The position numbers and the translations under genes are program-made. Of a stretch of 64,000 nucleotides of DNA, positions 26,533 through 34,950 are shown piece by piece (position 1 is the first letter of the stretch; every line of letters starts with the position of its first letter). The notes beneath the pieces are model-generated. The model made no database searches. It was not told the origin of the DNA and saw nothing but the letters and a program-made list of their open reading frames with translations. This stretch comes from Tardiphaga alba (GTDB lineage Bacteria > Pseudomonadota > Alphaproteobacteria > Rhizobiales > Xanthobacteraceae): the NCBI RefSeq assembly GCF_018279705.1, contig NZ_CP036498.1, positions 5,101,001-5,165,000 of the forward strand, read 5' to 3'.

Positions 26533-27303
26533 TTGGCCAAGGACAGTGATGGATTCGTCCGCGCGATTGCGCGCGGCTTCGCGACGGTAGAGGCACTCGG
26601 AAAGCCGCCGGGACGACATACGCTGTCAGAGGTGGCCGTCATTGCGGGCCTCAGCCGCGCCACGGCCCGCCGCATGCTCGCGACATTGATCGTGATGAAA
26701 TACTGCGAAGTCGATGGCCGCTATTTCAGCCTGCGCCCGCGCGCGCTCGGCCTCGGCCTCTCTTACCTCAACGCTCTCCCTTATTGGGGCTATGCGCAGC
26801 GCGCGCTGGAAGACCTGCGCAACGAGACCGGCGAATCCTGCGCGCTCGCTGTGCTCGACGAAACCGAGATCGTCTATGCATTGCGTCTGCCGGCGCGACG
26901 CATCCTGTCCGCCAATCTCGCCGTCGGCAGTCGGCTGCCTGCGAATGTCGTCTCGCTCGGCCGCGTATTGCTCGCAGCGCTGCCACCGGATCAGCGCGCG
27001 AACTATCTCGCCACGACGGAATTCAAGCAGATCACCCCGCGCACGGTGACGGATCCCGCAGCTCTGGAGCGCGAATTGCAACGCGTCGATGCCGAGGGTT
27101 ATGGCTGGATCGACGGCGAACTCGATCCCGCCATCTGCGGCATCGCCGTGCCGGTGCGCGACCATGCCGGCCGCGTGGTGGCGGCGATCAGCGTCAATAC
27201 GATTTCGGGCACGCTGAGCGAAGCGGAAGCGAAAGAGAAATATCTCGTACCGCTACGCAGGACCGCGCAGGATATTCGGACACAGACCTCGCAGGCGGGG
27301 TGA
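26533..27303 (+). CDS. IclR-family transcriptional regulator
   Basis: This 256-aa protein has an N-terminal winged helix (FATVEALGKPPGRHTLSEVAVIAGLSRATARRML) and a GAF-like IclR effector domain, with the DDRG-type tail PVRDHAGRVVAAISVNTI. PcaR/PobR/CatR-type proteins of this size control aromatic or dicarboxylate catabolism. The start is a TTG at 26533 with GGGGAATGGG just upstream. It is divergent from the MaoC/MaoC/Bug unit, its probable target. Confidence 0.92.
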   Translation: MAKDSDGFVRAIARGFATVEALGKPPGRHTLSEVAVIAGLSRATARRMLATLIVMKYCEVDGRYFSLRPRALGLGLSYLNALPYWGYAQRALEDLRNETGESCALAVLDETEIVYALRLPARRILSANLAVGSRLPANVVSLGRVLLAALPPDQRANYLATTEFKQITPRTVTDPAALERELQRVDAEGYGWIDGELDPAICGIAVPVRDHAGRVVAAISVNTISGTLSEAEAKEKYLVPLRRTAQDIRTQTSQAG

Positions 27304-27307
27304 GAGC

Positions 27308-27394
27308 GTAGGGCGGATTAGCCGAGGGCGTAATCCGCCGTTTGGGCTGCTGAAGCTCCGCGGCGGAGTACGCTTGCGCTAATCCGACCTCCGG
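27308..27394. repeat. Palindromic intergenic repeat, GTAGGGCGGATTAGC family (copy 2)
   Basis: A diverged copy of the 20728-20815 repeat, with the central GCTGAAGCTCCGCGGC core. It starts 5 bp after the iclR stop and covers the stop codon of the convergent 59-aa gene (27379-27381). Confidence 0.82.
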
Positions 27395-27558
27395 CTTGTT
27401 GAAGCGTGATATGCCATTACCAACAAAGGCACGCTCAGCATCAGCCAGCTCAACGCCCACCAGATGCCGCCCTCACCGACCAGCGCCACGAGCAGGCCGA
27501 ACACTGTCGCCACCGCCAGAAGGATCGGCCACAGCCATTGACGCCGAAAACTGCTCAT
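27379..27558 (-). CDS. 59-aa membrane protein coupled to the PepSY protein gene
   Basis: This small protein starts MSSFRRQWLWPILLAVATVF and has two hydrophobic segments (residues 9-27 and 32-50) with a glycine-rich turn between, ending HASTSRRSD. Its ATG overlaps the stop of the PepSY gene by 4 bp (27555-27558), so it is translationally coupled to it. Similar small membrane proteins follow PepSY proteins in other siderophore-uptake operons, but I cannot name the family. The last codons lie in a palindromic repeat. Confidence 0.68.
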   Translation of the reverse strand: MSSFRRQWLWPILLAVATVFGLLVALVGEGGIWWALSWLMLSVPLLVMAYHASTSRRSD

Positions 27559-28679
27559 CGCGCCACAGCCTGCAATCCCGCGATCGCTGTGACCGTTGAA
27601 CGGCGGCGGCGGCGCTTAGCCCACCACAGATACAATCCGCTGATCAGCACCACGATGGTCACCACATCCAGCAGCGCCCAGATGATCTTCAGCGACAGGC
27701 CGCCATAGTCGCCGAAATGCAATGGCTGCGACATGAAGAGAGCTGTTGCATACCAGGGCATGTCGCGCACGGAGACGATCTGCCCGGTGGTCGCATCAGC
27801 CAGCGCAGGCTTGAGGATGCGGCTGGTGATCGGCGTATTGCCGGTGAGGAAGATCGCCACATGGGACGGTGTCGCGAACGGCGTGCCGGGGAAGGCGACG
27901 GTCATCACATTCATGCCGGGCACGGCAGTGCGCACCTCGCGCAGCACGTCGCCGATGCGCGCGCGCTTCGTTGGATCATCTGCAGGCTTTGCCTGTGCAG
28001 CCATCTCGACGAGCTGATTGGCCTGCCAGGCCATCTCAATGGGCGCAGCCAATGTGTTGATCACGCCGGTGAAGCTGACGACGGCAAACCAGGCCAGCGT
28101 GCCGATACCCAGCAGATTGTGCAGATCGAGCCATGTGCGCTGCGGCTTGCCGCGTCTGACAGCCCCGAAATCGAGACGGCGCGTGAACGGGCCATAGAGC
28201 ACGACGCCAGAGACGATGGCGATGCACAGCAGGAGCCCCATGACGCCGAGGAAGAGCGTGCCGCCGATGCCGGCGAACAGATCGAGATGCAGCCGCAGCA
28301 TGATGTAGAGAAAGCCCTCATTGGGCTGCGTGATTTCGATCTGTCGGCCGGTGCGGGTGTCGAAGACCTGATAATGGAAGTCGCTGGGATCGGTGGTCAT
28401 CAGCGGCGATGTCGGCACTTTCACGATGGGATGGTCGCGATCGTAAAACAGATAGGGCACAACCTGCCCCGGCCGCGCCGCCTGTGCGCGCGCGATGATG
28501 TCGTCGATGGATGCGGTGCCCGGCGCTGTCGTGGTGGTTTCGAGCTTGAGGTCGGGACCGAGTTCATCCTTGAAGATGAGCGGCAGACCGGTGATGCACA
28601 GCATCAGCGCGAACAGCGTGCAGACGAGGCTGGTCCAGCGATGCAGCCATGACCAGATGCGGATCGTGCGCGGGGTCAT
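27555..28679 (-). CDS. PepSY-associated transmembrane protein (siderophore-linked ferric reductase type)
   Basis: This 374-aa inner-membrane protein has an N-terminal helix (WLHRWTSLVCTLFALMLCITG), periplasmic PepSY-type parts, further helices around residues 140-170 and 190-215 and a C-terminal helix (WALLDVVTIVVLISGLYLWWAKRR). The HRW start and LHNLLG motif are typical of PepSY_TM proteins (COG3182). They are often coded next to TonB siderophore receptors, and some are linked to iron reduction or release. It lies between the TonB receptor gene and the 59-aa gene on the same strand. Confidence 0.88.
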   Translation of the reverse strand: MTPRTIRIWSWLHRWTSLVCTLFALMLCITGLPLIFKDELGPDLKLETTTTAPGTASIDDIIARAQAARPGQVVPYLFYDRDHPIVKVPTSPLMTTDPSDFHYQVFDTRTGRQIEITQPNEGFLYIMLRLHLDLFAGIGGTLFLGVMGLLLCIAIVSGVVLYGPFTRRLDFGAVRRGKPQRTWLDLHNLLGIGTLAWFAVVSFTGVINTLAAPIEMAWQANQLVEMAAQAKPADDPTKRARIGDVLREVRTAVPGMNVMTVAFPGTPFATPSHVAIFLTGNTPITSRILKPALADATTGQIVSVRDMPWYATALFMSQPLHFGDYGGLSLKIIWALLDVVTIVVLISGLYLWWAKRRRRRSTVTAIAGLQAVAR

Positions 28680-28702
28680 GAGGGCACAGACATCTCAGTC
28701 TG

Positions 28703-28786
28703 TCGTCGCCCGGCTTGACCGGGCGATCCAGTACACACTGCGACAGATGAGATTACTGGGTCACCCGGACGAGCCGGGTGACGACA
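28703..28786. repeat. Palindromic repeat, TCGTCGCCCGG family (copy 1)
   Basis: Left part TCGTCGCCCGGCTTGACCGGGCGATCCAG and right part TTACTGGGTCACCCGGACGAGCCGGGTGACGAC, with GTACACAC near the centre. A second copy lies at 34776-34856. It separates the TonB receptor gene from the PepSY gene, which are in the same direction. Confidence 0.85.
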
Positions 28787-28815
28787 AGTGACGTGGGTGG
28801 ATAGGCAGCGCTTCA

Positions 28816-31083
28816 TCACCACCGATACCGCAGCCCCGCCAGCACCGTGCGGCGGTTGGCGTATTGGCAATAGAAGCCCGACGAGCAGCTCGAATAATAT
28901 TCCTTGTCGAACAGGTTGTTGACGTTCAGCGTCAGTGCCGCGCCGTTCAGGCTGCGGGTGAGATGGCCGAGTTCGTATTTCAGCGCCAGATCCGCCACAG
29001 TGTAGGCCGCCGTGCGCAGCGTGTTGTAATCATCACCGAACGTCGCGCCGACATGGCGGACACCGGCGCCGAGCGTGAGCCCCGTCACTGGGCCGGTGCG
29101 GAAGGTGTAGTTGGCCCAGAGCGAGCCGTAGAAATCCGGCACCGCCTGCGGACGCATGCCGAGCAGAAGCGCATCGGTGGATTTTGTCACGCGCGTATCG
29201 AGGAAGGTGAGCGCGCCGACGAGTTCGAGGCTGTCGGTAACATTGCCACGTGCTTCCAGTTCGACGCCGGTGGAACGCACCTCACCCTGCTGCACGAAGA
29301 AGCCCGGGGTGGCTGACGGCGACTGCACGTTCTGCTGGCGGATATCGAACACCGCGGCGGTGAGCAGGATCGGCAGGAAGGTCGGCTGATATTTGACGCC
29401 GGCTTCATACTGCTCCCCCGTGGTCGGCACGAAAGGCAGGCCATTGGCACTGACGCCCGTCACCGGCTCGAACGAGGTCGCATAGCTCACATAGGGCGCA
29501 ACGCCATTATCGAAGCGATACAGCAATCCAGCGCGATAGGTCGTCTTGGCGTCGGACTGGCTGGAGCGCGAACCGGCGATACGGTTGTCGGTTGTCTGGT
29601 CGGCCCAGTCGTGGCGCACACCGAGCGTAGCGCGCCAGCCGCCGAGGCTGATCTGGTCCTGCGCATAGATTCCGGCTTGCGACAGCGTCTGGCCGTTGTT
29701 GAAGAAGGTCGCGAAGGGGCCGACCGGCTGGCCGTAGACGGGATTGACCACGTCGAGCGCGGTGGCGCCGCCGATCTGGTAGATCCAGTTGCTGCGCGTC
29801 TCCTGATAATCGACGCCGGTGACGAGCTTGTGCTGGAGGGCACCGGTGCCGAAATCGAATTGCAAGCGGTTGTCTGCAGCGAGGTTATCGACATCCTCGA
29901 GCGAACGGATGCCCCAGCGCGGCAGCTGGCCGGTGGGGGTGATCGCCGCATTCATCTGCAGCGACTGGAAATCGGTCTGCACATGGCCGTAGCGCAGGGC
30001 CGAATACAGGCTGACCACGTCATTGAGGCGTTTGTCGAACTGGTAGCCGACGCCATATTGCTCGCGCTTGAAGTGATCGAAATTGGGATCGCCGACATTG
30101 AGCTTCGAGTTTAGGTACGGCCGATACTGCGCAGGTGCGAGCGACTTTGCGTAGATCGAGTTGAAATAGCCGCCCTGCGGATCGTTCTGATAGTAGCTCT
30201 GGATCGTCAGGCGCGTGTCCATGTCCGGCGCCCAGGTGATGGCCGGCGCAACCGCAACGCGCTGCTCATCGACACCGTCATAGCGCGTACCGGATTGGCG
30301 GCCGATGGCGGTGAGGCTGTAGAGCCAGTGGCCTTCCTTATCGAGCTTACCCTGACTGGTGAGTCCCGCCTGGATGCGGCCATAGGTGCCGCCCTCGACA
30401 CGGAATTCATTGAAGGGCGTGGCGCTCGGCATGCGGCTGATCATGTTGACGAGGCCGCCGGGGCTGCTCTGGCCATAGAGCATGGCCGAAGGGCCCTTCA
30501 GCACGTCGACGCGATCGAGCAGGAAGGGATCGATGGACGCAACGGCAAAGGCCTGGCCGCGCGGCAGCTTCAGCCCATCGAGATAGCTGACATAGCTCGT
30601 GGTCAGACCAAACGAGCCGAAGCCACGCATGAAGATCGAGTCGTAGCGCGCATTGGTGTCGGCATCGGAGATCACGCCAGCGGTGTAGCGCAGTGCATTG
30701 CCGACGGTCTGGACATTCTGGTCGTCCATCTGCCGGCGGGTCACGGTGGAGATCGACTGCGCGGTTTCCAGCACCGGCGTGTCGGTCTTGGTGGCCGTAC
30801 CCGACGACTTGTCGAGATAGCGATCGGAGGTGTTGGAGGCGCTGACGGGCTGCACGGCCGGCGCAGCCGCGCCTGGCGCGCGGGCCGACACGCGCGGCGC
30901 ACCACGCTGAGCCGTACGGCGTGCGGCAGCAGGCCGAGCGACGCGACGGTCGGGCGAGTGCACGGTGACCGCGGGAAGCGCCACCGATGGATCGCGCACG
31001 GTCTGCGCGGACGCCTCCGGCGGTGTGCCCATCAGCGCCGCGGCAACGGCCGCTCCGACGATGATCCTATGCTCGCTTCCCAT
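28816..31083 (-). CDS. TonB-dependent siderophore receptor
   Basis: This 755-aa outer-membrane protein has a signal peptide (MGSEHRIIVGAAVAAALMG, cleavage near ASAQ), a Pro/Ala/Arg-rich segment of about 75 residues, a plug domain with QSISTVTRRQMDDQNVQTVGNALRYTAGV (the siderophore-receptor signature of TIGR01783) and a 22-strand barrel ending in the terminal aromatic residue (LAGLRYRW). The start at 31083 has GGGGAAGCGGG upstream; the frame opens 27 codons earlier. No TonB-box signal-transduction (FecA-like) N-terminal domain is seen. It heads an operon with PepSY and the small membrane protein. Confidence 0.93.
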   Translation of the reverse strand: MGSEHRIIVGAAVAAALMGTPPEASAQTVRDPSVALPAVTVHSPDRRVARPAAARRTAQRGAPRVSARAPGAAAPAVQPVSASNTSDRYLDKSSGTATKTDTPVLETAQSISTVTRRQMDDQNVQTVGNALRYTAGVISDADTNARYDSIFMRGFGSFGLTTSYVSYLDGLKLPRGQAFAVASIDPFLLDRVDVLKGPSAMLYGQSSPGGLVNMISRMPSATPFNEFRVEGGTYGRIQAGLTSQGKLDKEGHWLYSLTAIGRQSGTRYDGVDEQRVAVAPAITWAPDMDTRLTIQSYYQNDPQGGYFNSIYAKSLAPAQYRPYLNSKLNVGDPNFDHFKREQYGVGYQFDKRLNDVVSLYSALRYGHVQTDFQSLQMNAAITPTGQLPRWGIRSLEDVDNLAADNRLQFDFGTGALQHKLVTGVDYQETRSNWIYQIGGATALDVVNPVYGQPVGPFATFFNNGQTLSQAGIYAQDQISLGGWRATLGVRHDWADQTTDNRIAGSRSSQSDAKTTYRAGLLYRFDNGVAPYVSYATSFEPVTGVSANGLPFVPTTGEQYEAGVKYQPTFLPILLTAAVFDIRQQNVQSPSATPGFFVQQGEVRSTGVELEARGNVTDSLELVGALTFLDTRVTKSTDALLLGMRPQAVPDFYGSLWANYTFRTGPVTGLTLGAGVRHVGATFGDDYNTLRTAAYTVADLALKYELGHLTRSLNGAALTLNVNNLFDKEYYSSCSSGFYCQYANRRTVLAGLRYRW

Positions 31084-31131
31084 TCCCGCTTCCCCGTGTC
31101 CCCGATCTCGAATGGGGGCGACGAATAAACG

Positions 31132-31145
31132 GGACGGGACCGTCC
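31132..31145. promoter_or_regulatory. Inverted repeat between tonB-receptor and tetR genes
   Basis: GGACGG (31132-31137) and CCGTCC (31140-31145) form a palindrome with a 2-bp spacer, extended by a nearby TGTCC. It is 49 bp upstream of the receptor start, in the divergent promoter region with a TetR gene. A TetR or iron-regulator site is possible; no Fur or Irr box was clear. Confidence 0.4.
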
Positions 31146-31233
31146 TGTCCAGATAGATTGCCAAAGGAACGCAAATCTGAGATTGGAATTACTCGAAACA
31201 CCCGCTTACCGCCCGCACCCGCGAAAGACGTGA

Positions 31234-31890
31234 ATGCCGACAGCAACGCCCCCATCCAAAGGCGGACGCCCGCGCAAGAGCGACGTGGAGGCAAAGTCGC
31301 TCCACATCATCGAGACAGCGTCACGGCTGTTTGCGCAACAGGGTTTTGCGGCGACCTCGGTGGAGCAGGTCGTGACCGCCTGTGGCGTCGGCAAAGACAC
31401 GGTGTATCGGCGCTATCCATCCAAGCTCGCGCTGTTCGAGGGCGTGGTGGCGCATGCGCGCGTGCAGACCGAAGCGCATTTCCAGACCGCTATGGCTGAA
31501 GCCACCGGCGATGTGATGCAGCAACTTCGCGCCGCCGCGCGCTGGCTGTTGGAGGTCAATCTCGATCCGACCTTGATCGCCTTCAAGCGTATCGCGTTCA
31601 GCGAGGCGCTGGTGGTGGGGCAATCCGCGGCGAACCGCACTGTTGATCCGATCATGGACCGACTCTTCGCATTGCTGCGTGCGGCGCAGGAGGCGGGCGA
31701 GATCGGCCCCGGCGATGTGTCGTTTCTCGCGACGCATCTGATCAACAGCATCGCCGTCGGCCCGATGATCACGGCGATGCTTGGCAGCACGACCTACGCG
31801 TCGAGCGAAGCGCAGGATGCGTATTTCGAGAAAGCGTGGCGATTGTTTATCGACGGGGCGCGCGGCGTAGGGCGGATGAGCGAAGCGTAA
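31234..31890 (+). CDS. TetR/AcrR-family regulator, divergent from the siderophore receptor
   Basis: This 218-aa protein has an N-terminal TetR HTH (ASRLFAQQGFAATSVEQVVTACGVGKDTVYRRYPSK) and a C-terminal ligand-binding domain. It lies divergently from the TonB receptor operon with a 150-bp gap carrying an inverted repeat, so control of iron or siderophore uptake is likely but inferred. The last residues (VGRMSEA) are encoded by a palindromic repeat, which also gives the stop codon. Confidence 0.9.
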   Translation: MPTATPPSKGGRPRKSDVEAKSLHIIETASRLFAQQGFAATSVEQVVTACGVGKDTVYRRYPSKLALFEGVVAHARVQTEAHFQTAMAEATGDVMQQLRAAARWLLEVNLDPTLIAFKRIAFSEALVVGQSAANRTVDPIMDRLFALLRAAQEAGEIGPGDVSFLATHLINSIAVGPMITAMLGSTTYASSEAQDAYFEKAWRLFIDGARGVGRMSEA

Positions 31891-31954
31891 TCCGCCGGCC
31901 GATGTCATTGTTGAAACTCCGCGGCGGATGACGGCTTCGCCTTATCCGCCCTAC
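31867..31954. repeat. Palindromic repeat, GTAGGGCGGATTAGCG family (copy 3), overlapping two gene ends
   Basis: GTAGGGCGGATGAGCGAAGCG...AATCCGCC and its inverse around a central TTGTTGAAACTCC. It contains the stop codon of the TetR gene (31888-31890) and that of the convergent prolyl oligopeptidase (31951-31953), so the repeat has become part of both genes. Confidence 0.9.
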
Positions 31955-34014
31955 GGCTGCTTCACTTGCAACCCCGTCCAATGCGCGATGAAGGCCCATT
32001 GATCGGCGGTCTCCTCGATCACCTTGTCGGTAGGCTTGCCTTGACCGTGGCCGGCGCGCGTTTCGACGCGGAGGAGATGCGGTCTGTCGCCGATATCAGC
32101 CGCTTGTAGTGCCGCCGCATATTTGAAGCTGTGGCCGGGGATGACGCGATCATCCGTATCCGCTGTGGTGACGAGGATCGCGGGGTAGCCCTTGCCTGGC
32201 GCCACATTGTGATAGGGCGAGTAGCTCCGCAGCGCATGGAAATGCGGCTCCTGCCGCGGATCGCCGAAATCCTCCATCCACATTTTGCCGCCGGTGAACA
32301 GCGGAAAGCGCAGCATGTCCATGACCCCGACACCGGGGAGTGCTGCGGCGAACAGATCCGGGCGTTGATTGACGACGGCGCCCATCAGGAGGCCGCCATT
32401 GGATTCGCCCTGGATCGCGAGTCCATCCGGCGGCGTAATTCCTTCCGCCTTCAGATATTCGCCCGCCGCGATGAAATCATCGAACGCATTCTGCCGGTTC
32501 GCGAAGCGGCCGGCATCGTGCCACGGTTTTCCATACTCGCCGCCACCGCGGATATTGGCGACGACGGAGACACCGCCCTGCTCCACCCACGCCATCTGCG
32601 TCGGCGCATAGAACGGAATCATGCTGATGCCGAAACCACCATAGGCATAGAGCAGCGTCGGCGCCGGACCGGTGACGTCCTTGCGGCGGATGATGAAGAG
32701 CGGGATGCGCGTGCCGTCCTTCGATGAATAGAAGCGTTGTTCGACGCTGATGCGATCGAGATCGATGCCCGCGTCGGGCGTGGCCCAGACATAGGTGGTA
32801 TCGTCTGCAACGTCGTAGCGATAGATCGTGGTCGGGATGTTGTAGCTGGTGAAGACAAAGAAGACTTCATCGCTATCCTGCTCGCCGCGAAAGCCGCCGA
32901 CTGTGCCGATGCCCGGCAAATCGATGGTGCCTTCGAACGCGCCGTCGAGAGCATAACGGCGCATCTCGGCTTTTGCATCGACGAGATAGGTCGCCAGCAG
33001 CTTGCCGCCGAGCAGCGCTGCGTAACCCAGCGTCGCGTCCTGCTCAGGCACGACGTCTTCGAACACCAGAACATGCTGCGCGAGATCGGCTGACACGATC
33101 TTCTTGCGCTCGGCGCCTTTGTTGGTGCCGATGAAGAGCTTGGTGCCGACGTTACCATAGATCATCCAGTCGGAATCGATCTCCGTGATCAATTGGCGCG
33201 GCGTCCAGTCCGGGTTGTCGAGATCGATGACCGCCAGTGCATTGGCGCCAGGCCCCGGCGTGGACATGAGAACGAGATAGCGACCGTCATCGGTGACATA
33301 GCCGATATTGATCAGATGCGGCTTGTCCGGCGTCGCATAGACCAGGCGGTCCTCGGCCTGCGATGTGCCGAGCGCATGATAATAAACGGCATGGTTCTGT
33401 ACGCTGGCTTGTGATGTTTCGCTTTCCGCTGGGTCGGGATAGCGCGAATAGAAGAAGCCGCTGTTATCCCTGGTCCAGGCGATGGTCATGAAGCGTGCGC
33501 GCGTCACTTCGTCGGTGAGGTTTTCGCGTGCATTGACGTCAAACACCTTGATCGTTCGCCAGTCGGTGCCAGCCTCCTGAATTGTGAAAGCGATCAGCGA
33601 ACCATCATCCGAAATCGCCCATTCGCCCATGGCCGTCGTGCCGTCTGCGGACCAATCATTGGGATCGATCAACACGCGCTGCGGTCCTTCAAGGCCGTTG
33701 CGCATCACCAACACTGGCTGGTTCTGCTGGCCAGTCTGGCGGGTGTAGAAATAGCGGCCGCCACGCACCCATGGCGGGCTGACACGCTCATGATCGAACA
33801 GTTTTTGCAGGCGCGCCTTGAAGATGTCGCGGCCGGGCAAGGTCGCGAGGTAGTTTCGCGTGACCTCGTTCTGCGCTTGAACCCATGCCGCGACTTCCGC
33901 GTCGTTGCGAACATCCTCTTCCAGCCAGCGATAGGGATCGGCGACCTGTTGGCCGAAATGATCCTCGACAAGATCGAGGCTGCGGGTCTTTGGATACGCG
34001 AATGCTGATGCCAT
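31951..34014 (-). CDS. Prolyl oligopeptidase family serine peptidase (S9A)
   Basis: This 687-aa cytosolic protein has an N-terminal seven-bladed propeller and a C-terminal hydrolase domain. The nucleophile is in QGESNGGLLMGA, the acidic residue in TADTDDRVIPGHS and the catalytic His in RAGHGQGKP. It begins PKTRSLDLVEDHFGQQVADPYRWLED, the usual S9A entry. No signal peptide. It lies 63 bp downstream of a TetR gene on the same strand and may be co-transcribed with it. Family knowledge: cuts short proline-containing peptides. Confidence 0.94.
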   Translation of the reverse strand: MASAFAYPKTRSLDLVEDHFGQQVADPYRWLEEDVRNDAEVAAWVQAQNEVTRNYLATLPGRDIFKARLQKLFDHERVSPPWVRGGRYFYTRQTGQQNQPVLVMRNGLEGPQRVLIDPNDWSADGTTAMGEWAISDDGSLIAFTIQEAGTDWRTIKVFDVNARENLTDEVTRARFMTIAWTRDNSGFFYSRYPDPAESETSQASVQNHAVYYHALGTSQAEDRLVYATPDKPHLINIGYVTDDGRYLVLMSTPGPGANALAVIDLDNPDWTPRQLITEIDSDWMIYGNVGTKLFIGTNKGAERKKIVSADLAQHVLVFEDVVPEQDATLGYAALLGGKLLATYLVDAKAEMRRYALDGAFEGTIDLPGIGTVGGFRGEQDSDEVFFVFTSYNIPTTIYRYDVADDTTYVWATPDAGIDLDRISVEQRFYSSKDGTRIPLFIIRRKDVTGPAPTLLYAYGGFGISMIPFYAPTQMAWVEQGGVSVVANIRGGGEYGKPWHDAGRFANRQNAFDDFIAAGEYLKAEGITPPDGLAIQGESNGGLLMGAVVNQRPDLFAAALPGVGVMDMLRFPLFTGGKMWMEDFGDPRQEPHFHALRSYSPYHNVAPGKGYPAILVTTADTDDRVIPGHSFKYAAALQAADIGDRPHLLRVETRAGHGQGKPTDKVIEETADQWAFIAHWTGLQVKQP

Positions 34015-34077
34015 CGGGAGGGACTCCGTTGGTTGACGAGAACAGATGAGATCGATGTGCGTGCCAGGGATGCCGCG

Positions 34078-34686
34078 CTAGACGGGATCACAGATCGGCA
34101 AGGTGCTTGCGGTTCGTATCGCTTCCGCCATGCGGTCGATGACTTCAGGCAGTGTGAATGCGCGACGATCGGTAATGGCAGCTGTTGCGATGTCTTCATC
34201 AACGATCCGCAGTGCCGTCATCACGGCAGCGCCGCACAGGCGGACGTCGAAATCCGTGGCCGATCGCCTCGTGCGTCGCGCCACCACCTCGACAATCGTC
34301 TCTTCCGCAGCGTGGCAGGACATCAGCCAGGCCGAGCGCAAGGCCGGTTCCTTCGGCAGCAACGCCACAAGGCGAACGGCGAGAATGTCGTCAGCAATCT
34401 CGCGCGGGGTCTGGTCCTGCGGGCGAACCACCGCATGCAGATAGGCTTCGATGGAGATATCGAGCGGCCATTCGCTGAGCTGGCTGGCAAAGCGCAGGGA
34501 TGAGACGGCGAACAGCGGTTCCACGGCACTCTCCTTCGAACGGAAGTATCGCCAGACGGTGCGTTTCGAGAGACCGGCCGCCGCCGCGATGTCATCGCCA
34601 CTCGTTGCCGCGACGCCGCGTTCCAGGAAAAGCTCGGCGGCATGGCGGGAGACTGTCAAACGCGGGTCTTCGCGGTGGGAGGGCAT
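34078..34686 (-). CDS. TetR-family regulator with twin operators upstream
   Basis: This protein of about 202 aa has a TetR HTH (AAELFLERGVAATSGDDIAAAAGLSKRTVWRYFRSKE) and a C-terminal domain of unknown ligand. The ATG at 34684-34686 is chosen; a GTG at 34707 would lie inside one operator. Two near-identical palindromes upstream suggest autoregulation. The downstream prolyl oligopeptidase gene follows in the same direction, so it is the likely second target. Confidence 0.9.
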   Translation of the reverse strand: MPSHREDPRLTVSRHAAELFLERGVAATSGDDIAAAAGLSKRTVWRYFRSKESAVEPLFAVSSLRFASQLSEWPLDISIEAYLHAVVRPQDQTPREIADDILAVRLVALLPKEPALRSAWLMSCHAAEETIVEVVARRTRRSATDFDVRLCGAAVMTALRIVDEDIATAAITDRRAFTLPEVIDRMAEAIRTASTLPICDPV

Positions 34687-34700
34687 GACGGATACTCGTT

Positions 34701-34739
34701 TTGTCACTTAGTGACAAGAACATATGTCACTAAGTGACA
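34701..34739. promoter_or_regulatory. Twin palindromic operators, TGTCAC-N3-GTGACA
   Basis: First site 34701-34717: TTGTCAC-TTA-GTGACAA. Second site 34725-34739: TGTCAC-TAA-GTGACA. The sites are 23 bp apart, centre to centre, about two helical turns, just upstream of the TetR start. Clear candidate for TetR autorepression. Confidence 0.8.
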
Positions 34740-34775
34740 GAGATCAACCCGGTGATTGTGTCGCAGGCGCATCTC

Positions 34776-34856
34776 TCGTCGCCCGGCTCGACGGGGCAAT
34801 CCAGTACACACCGCTGCCCCCACTTACTGGATGGCCTGATCAAGTCGGGCGACGAC
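34776..34856. repeat. Palindromic repeat, TCGTCGCCCGG family (copy 2)
   Basis: Same family as 28703-28786: TCGTCGCCCGGCTCGACGGGGC, a GATCC-like AATCCAGTACACAC centre, and ACTGGATGGCC...GGGCGACGAC. It lies between the divergent TetR and amidohydrolase genes. Confidence 0.82.
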
Positions 34857-34914
34857 AGGGAGTGCGTTGATCCTCGGCTTCCTTTGCCCTTGCCGCTTTG
34901 CTAATTGACCGGTC

Positions 34915-34926
34915 AACCAGAACGAC
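34915..34926. promoter_or_regulatory. Perfect palindrome TTGACCGGTCAA upstream of the amidohydrolase gene
   Basis: A 12-bp perfect palindrome, 25 bp upstream of the ATG at 34951. The position overlaps where a core promoter or operator should be, and the shape is typical for TetR-family sites. The regulator is not known; it need not be the neighbouring TetR, whose sites differ. Confidence 0.5.
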
Positions 34927-34950
34927 AAAAATTTCAGGAAACGCACGGCC

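Noticed and set aside
31084..31233. A Fur or Irr box controlling the siderophore receptor
   Set aside because: The only dyad (31132-31145) is GC-rich and does not match Fur, Irr or RirA motifs known to me.
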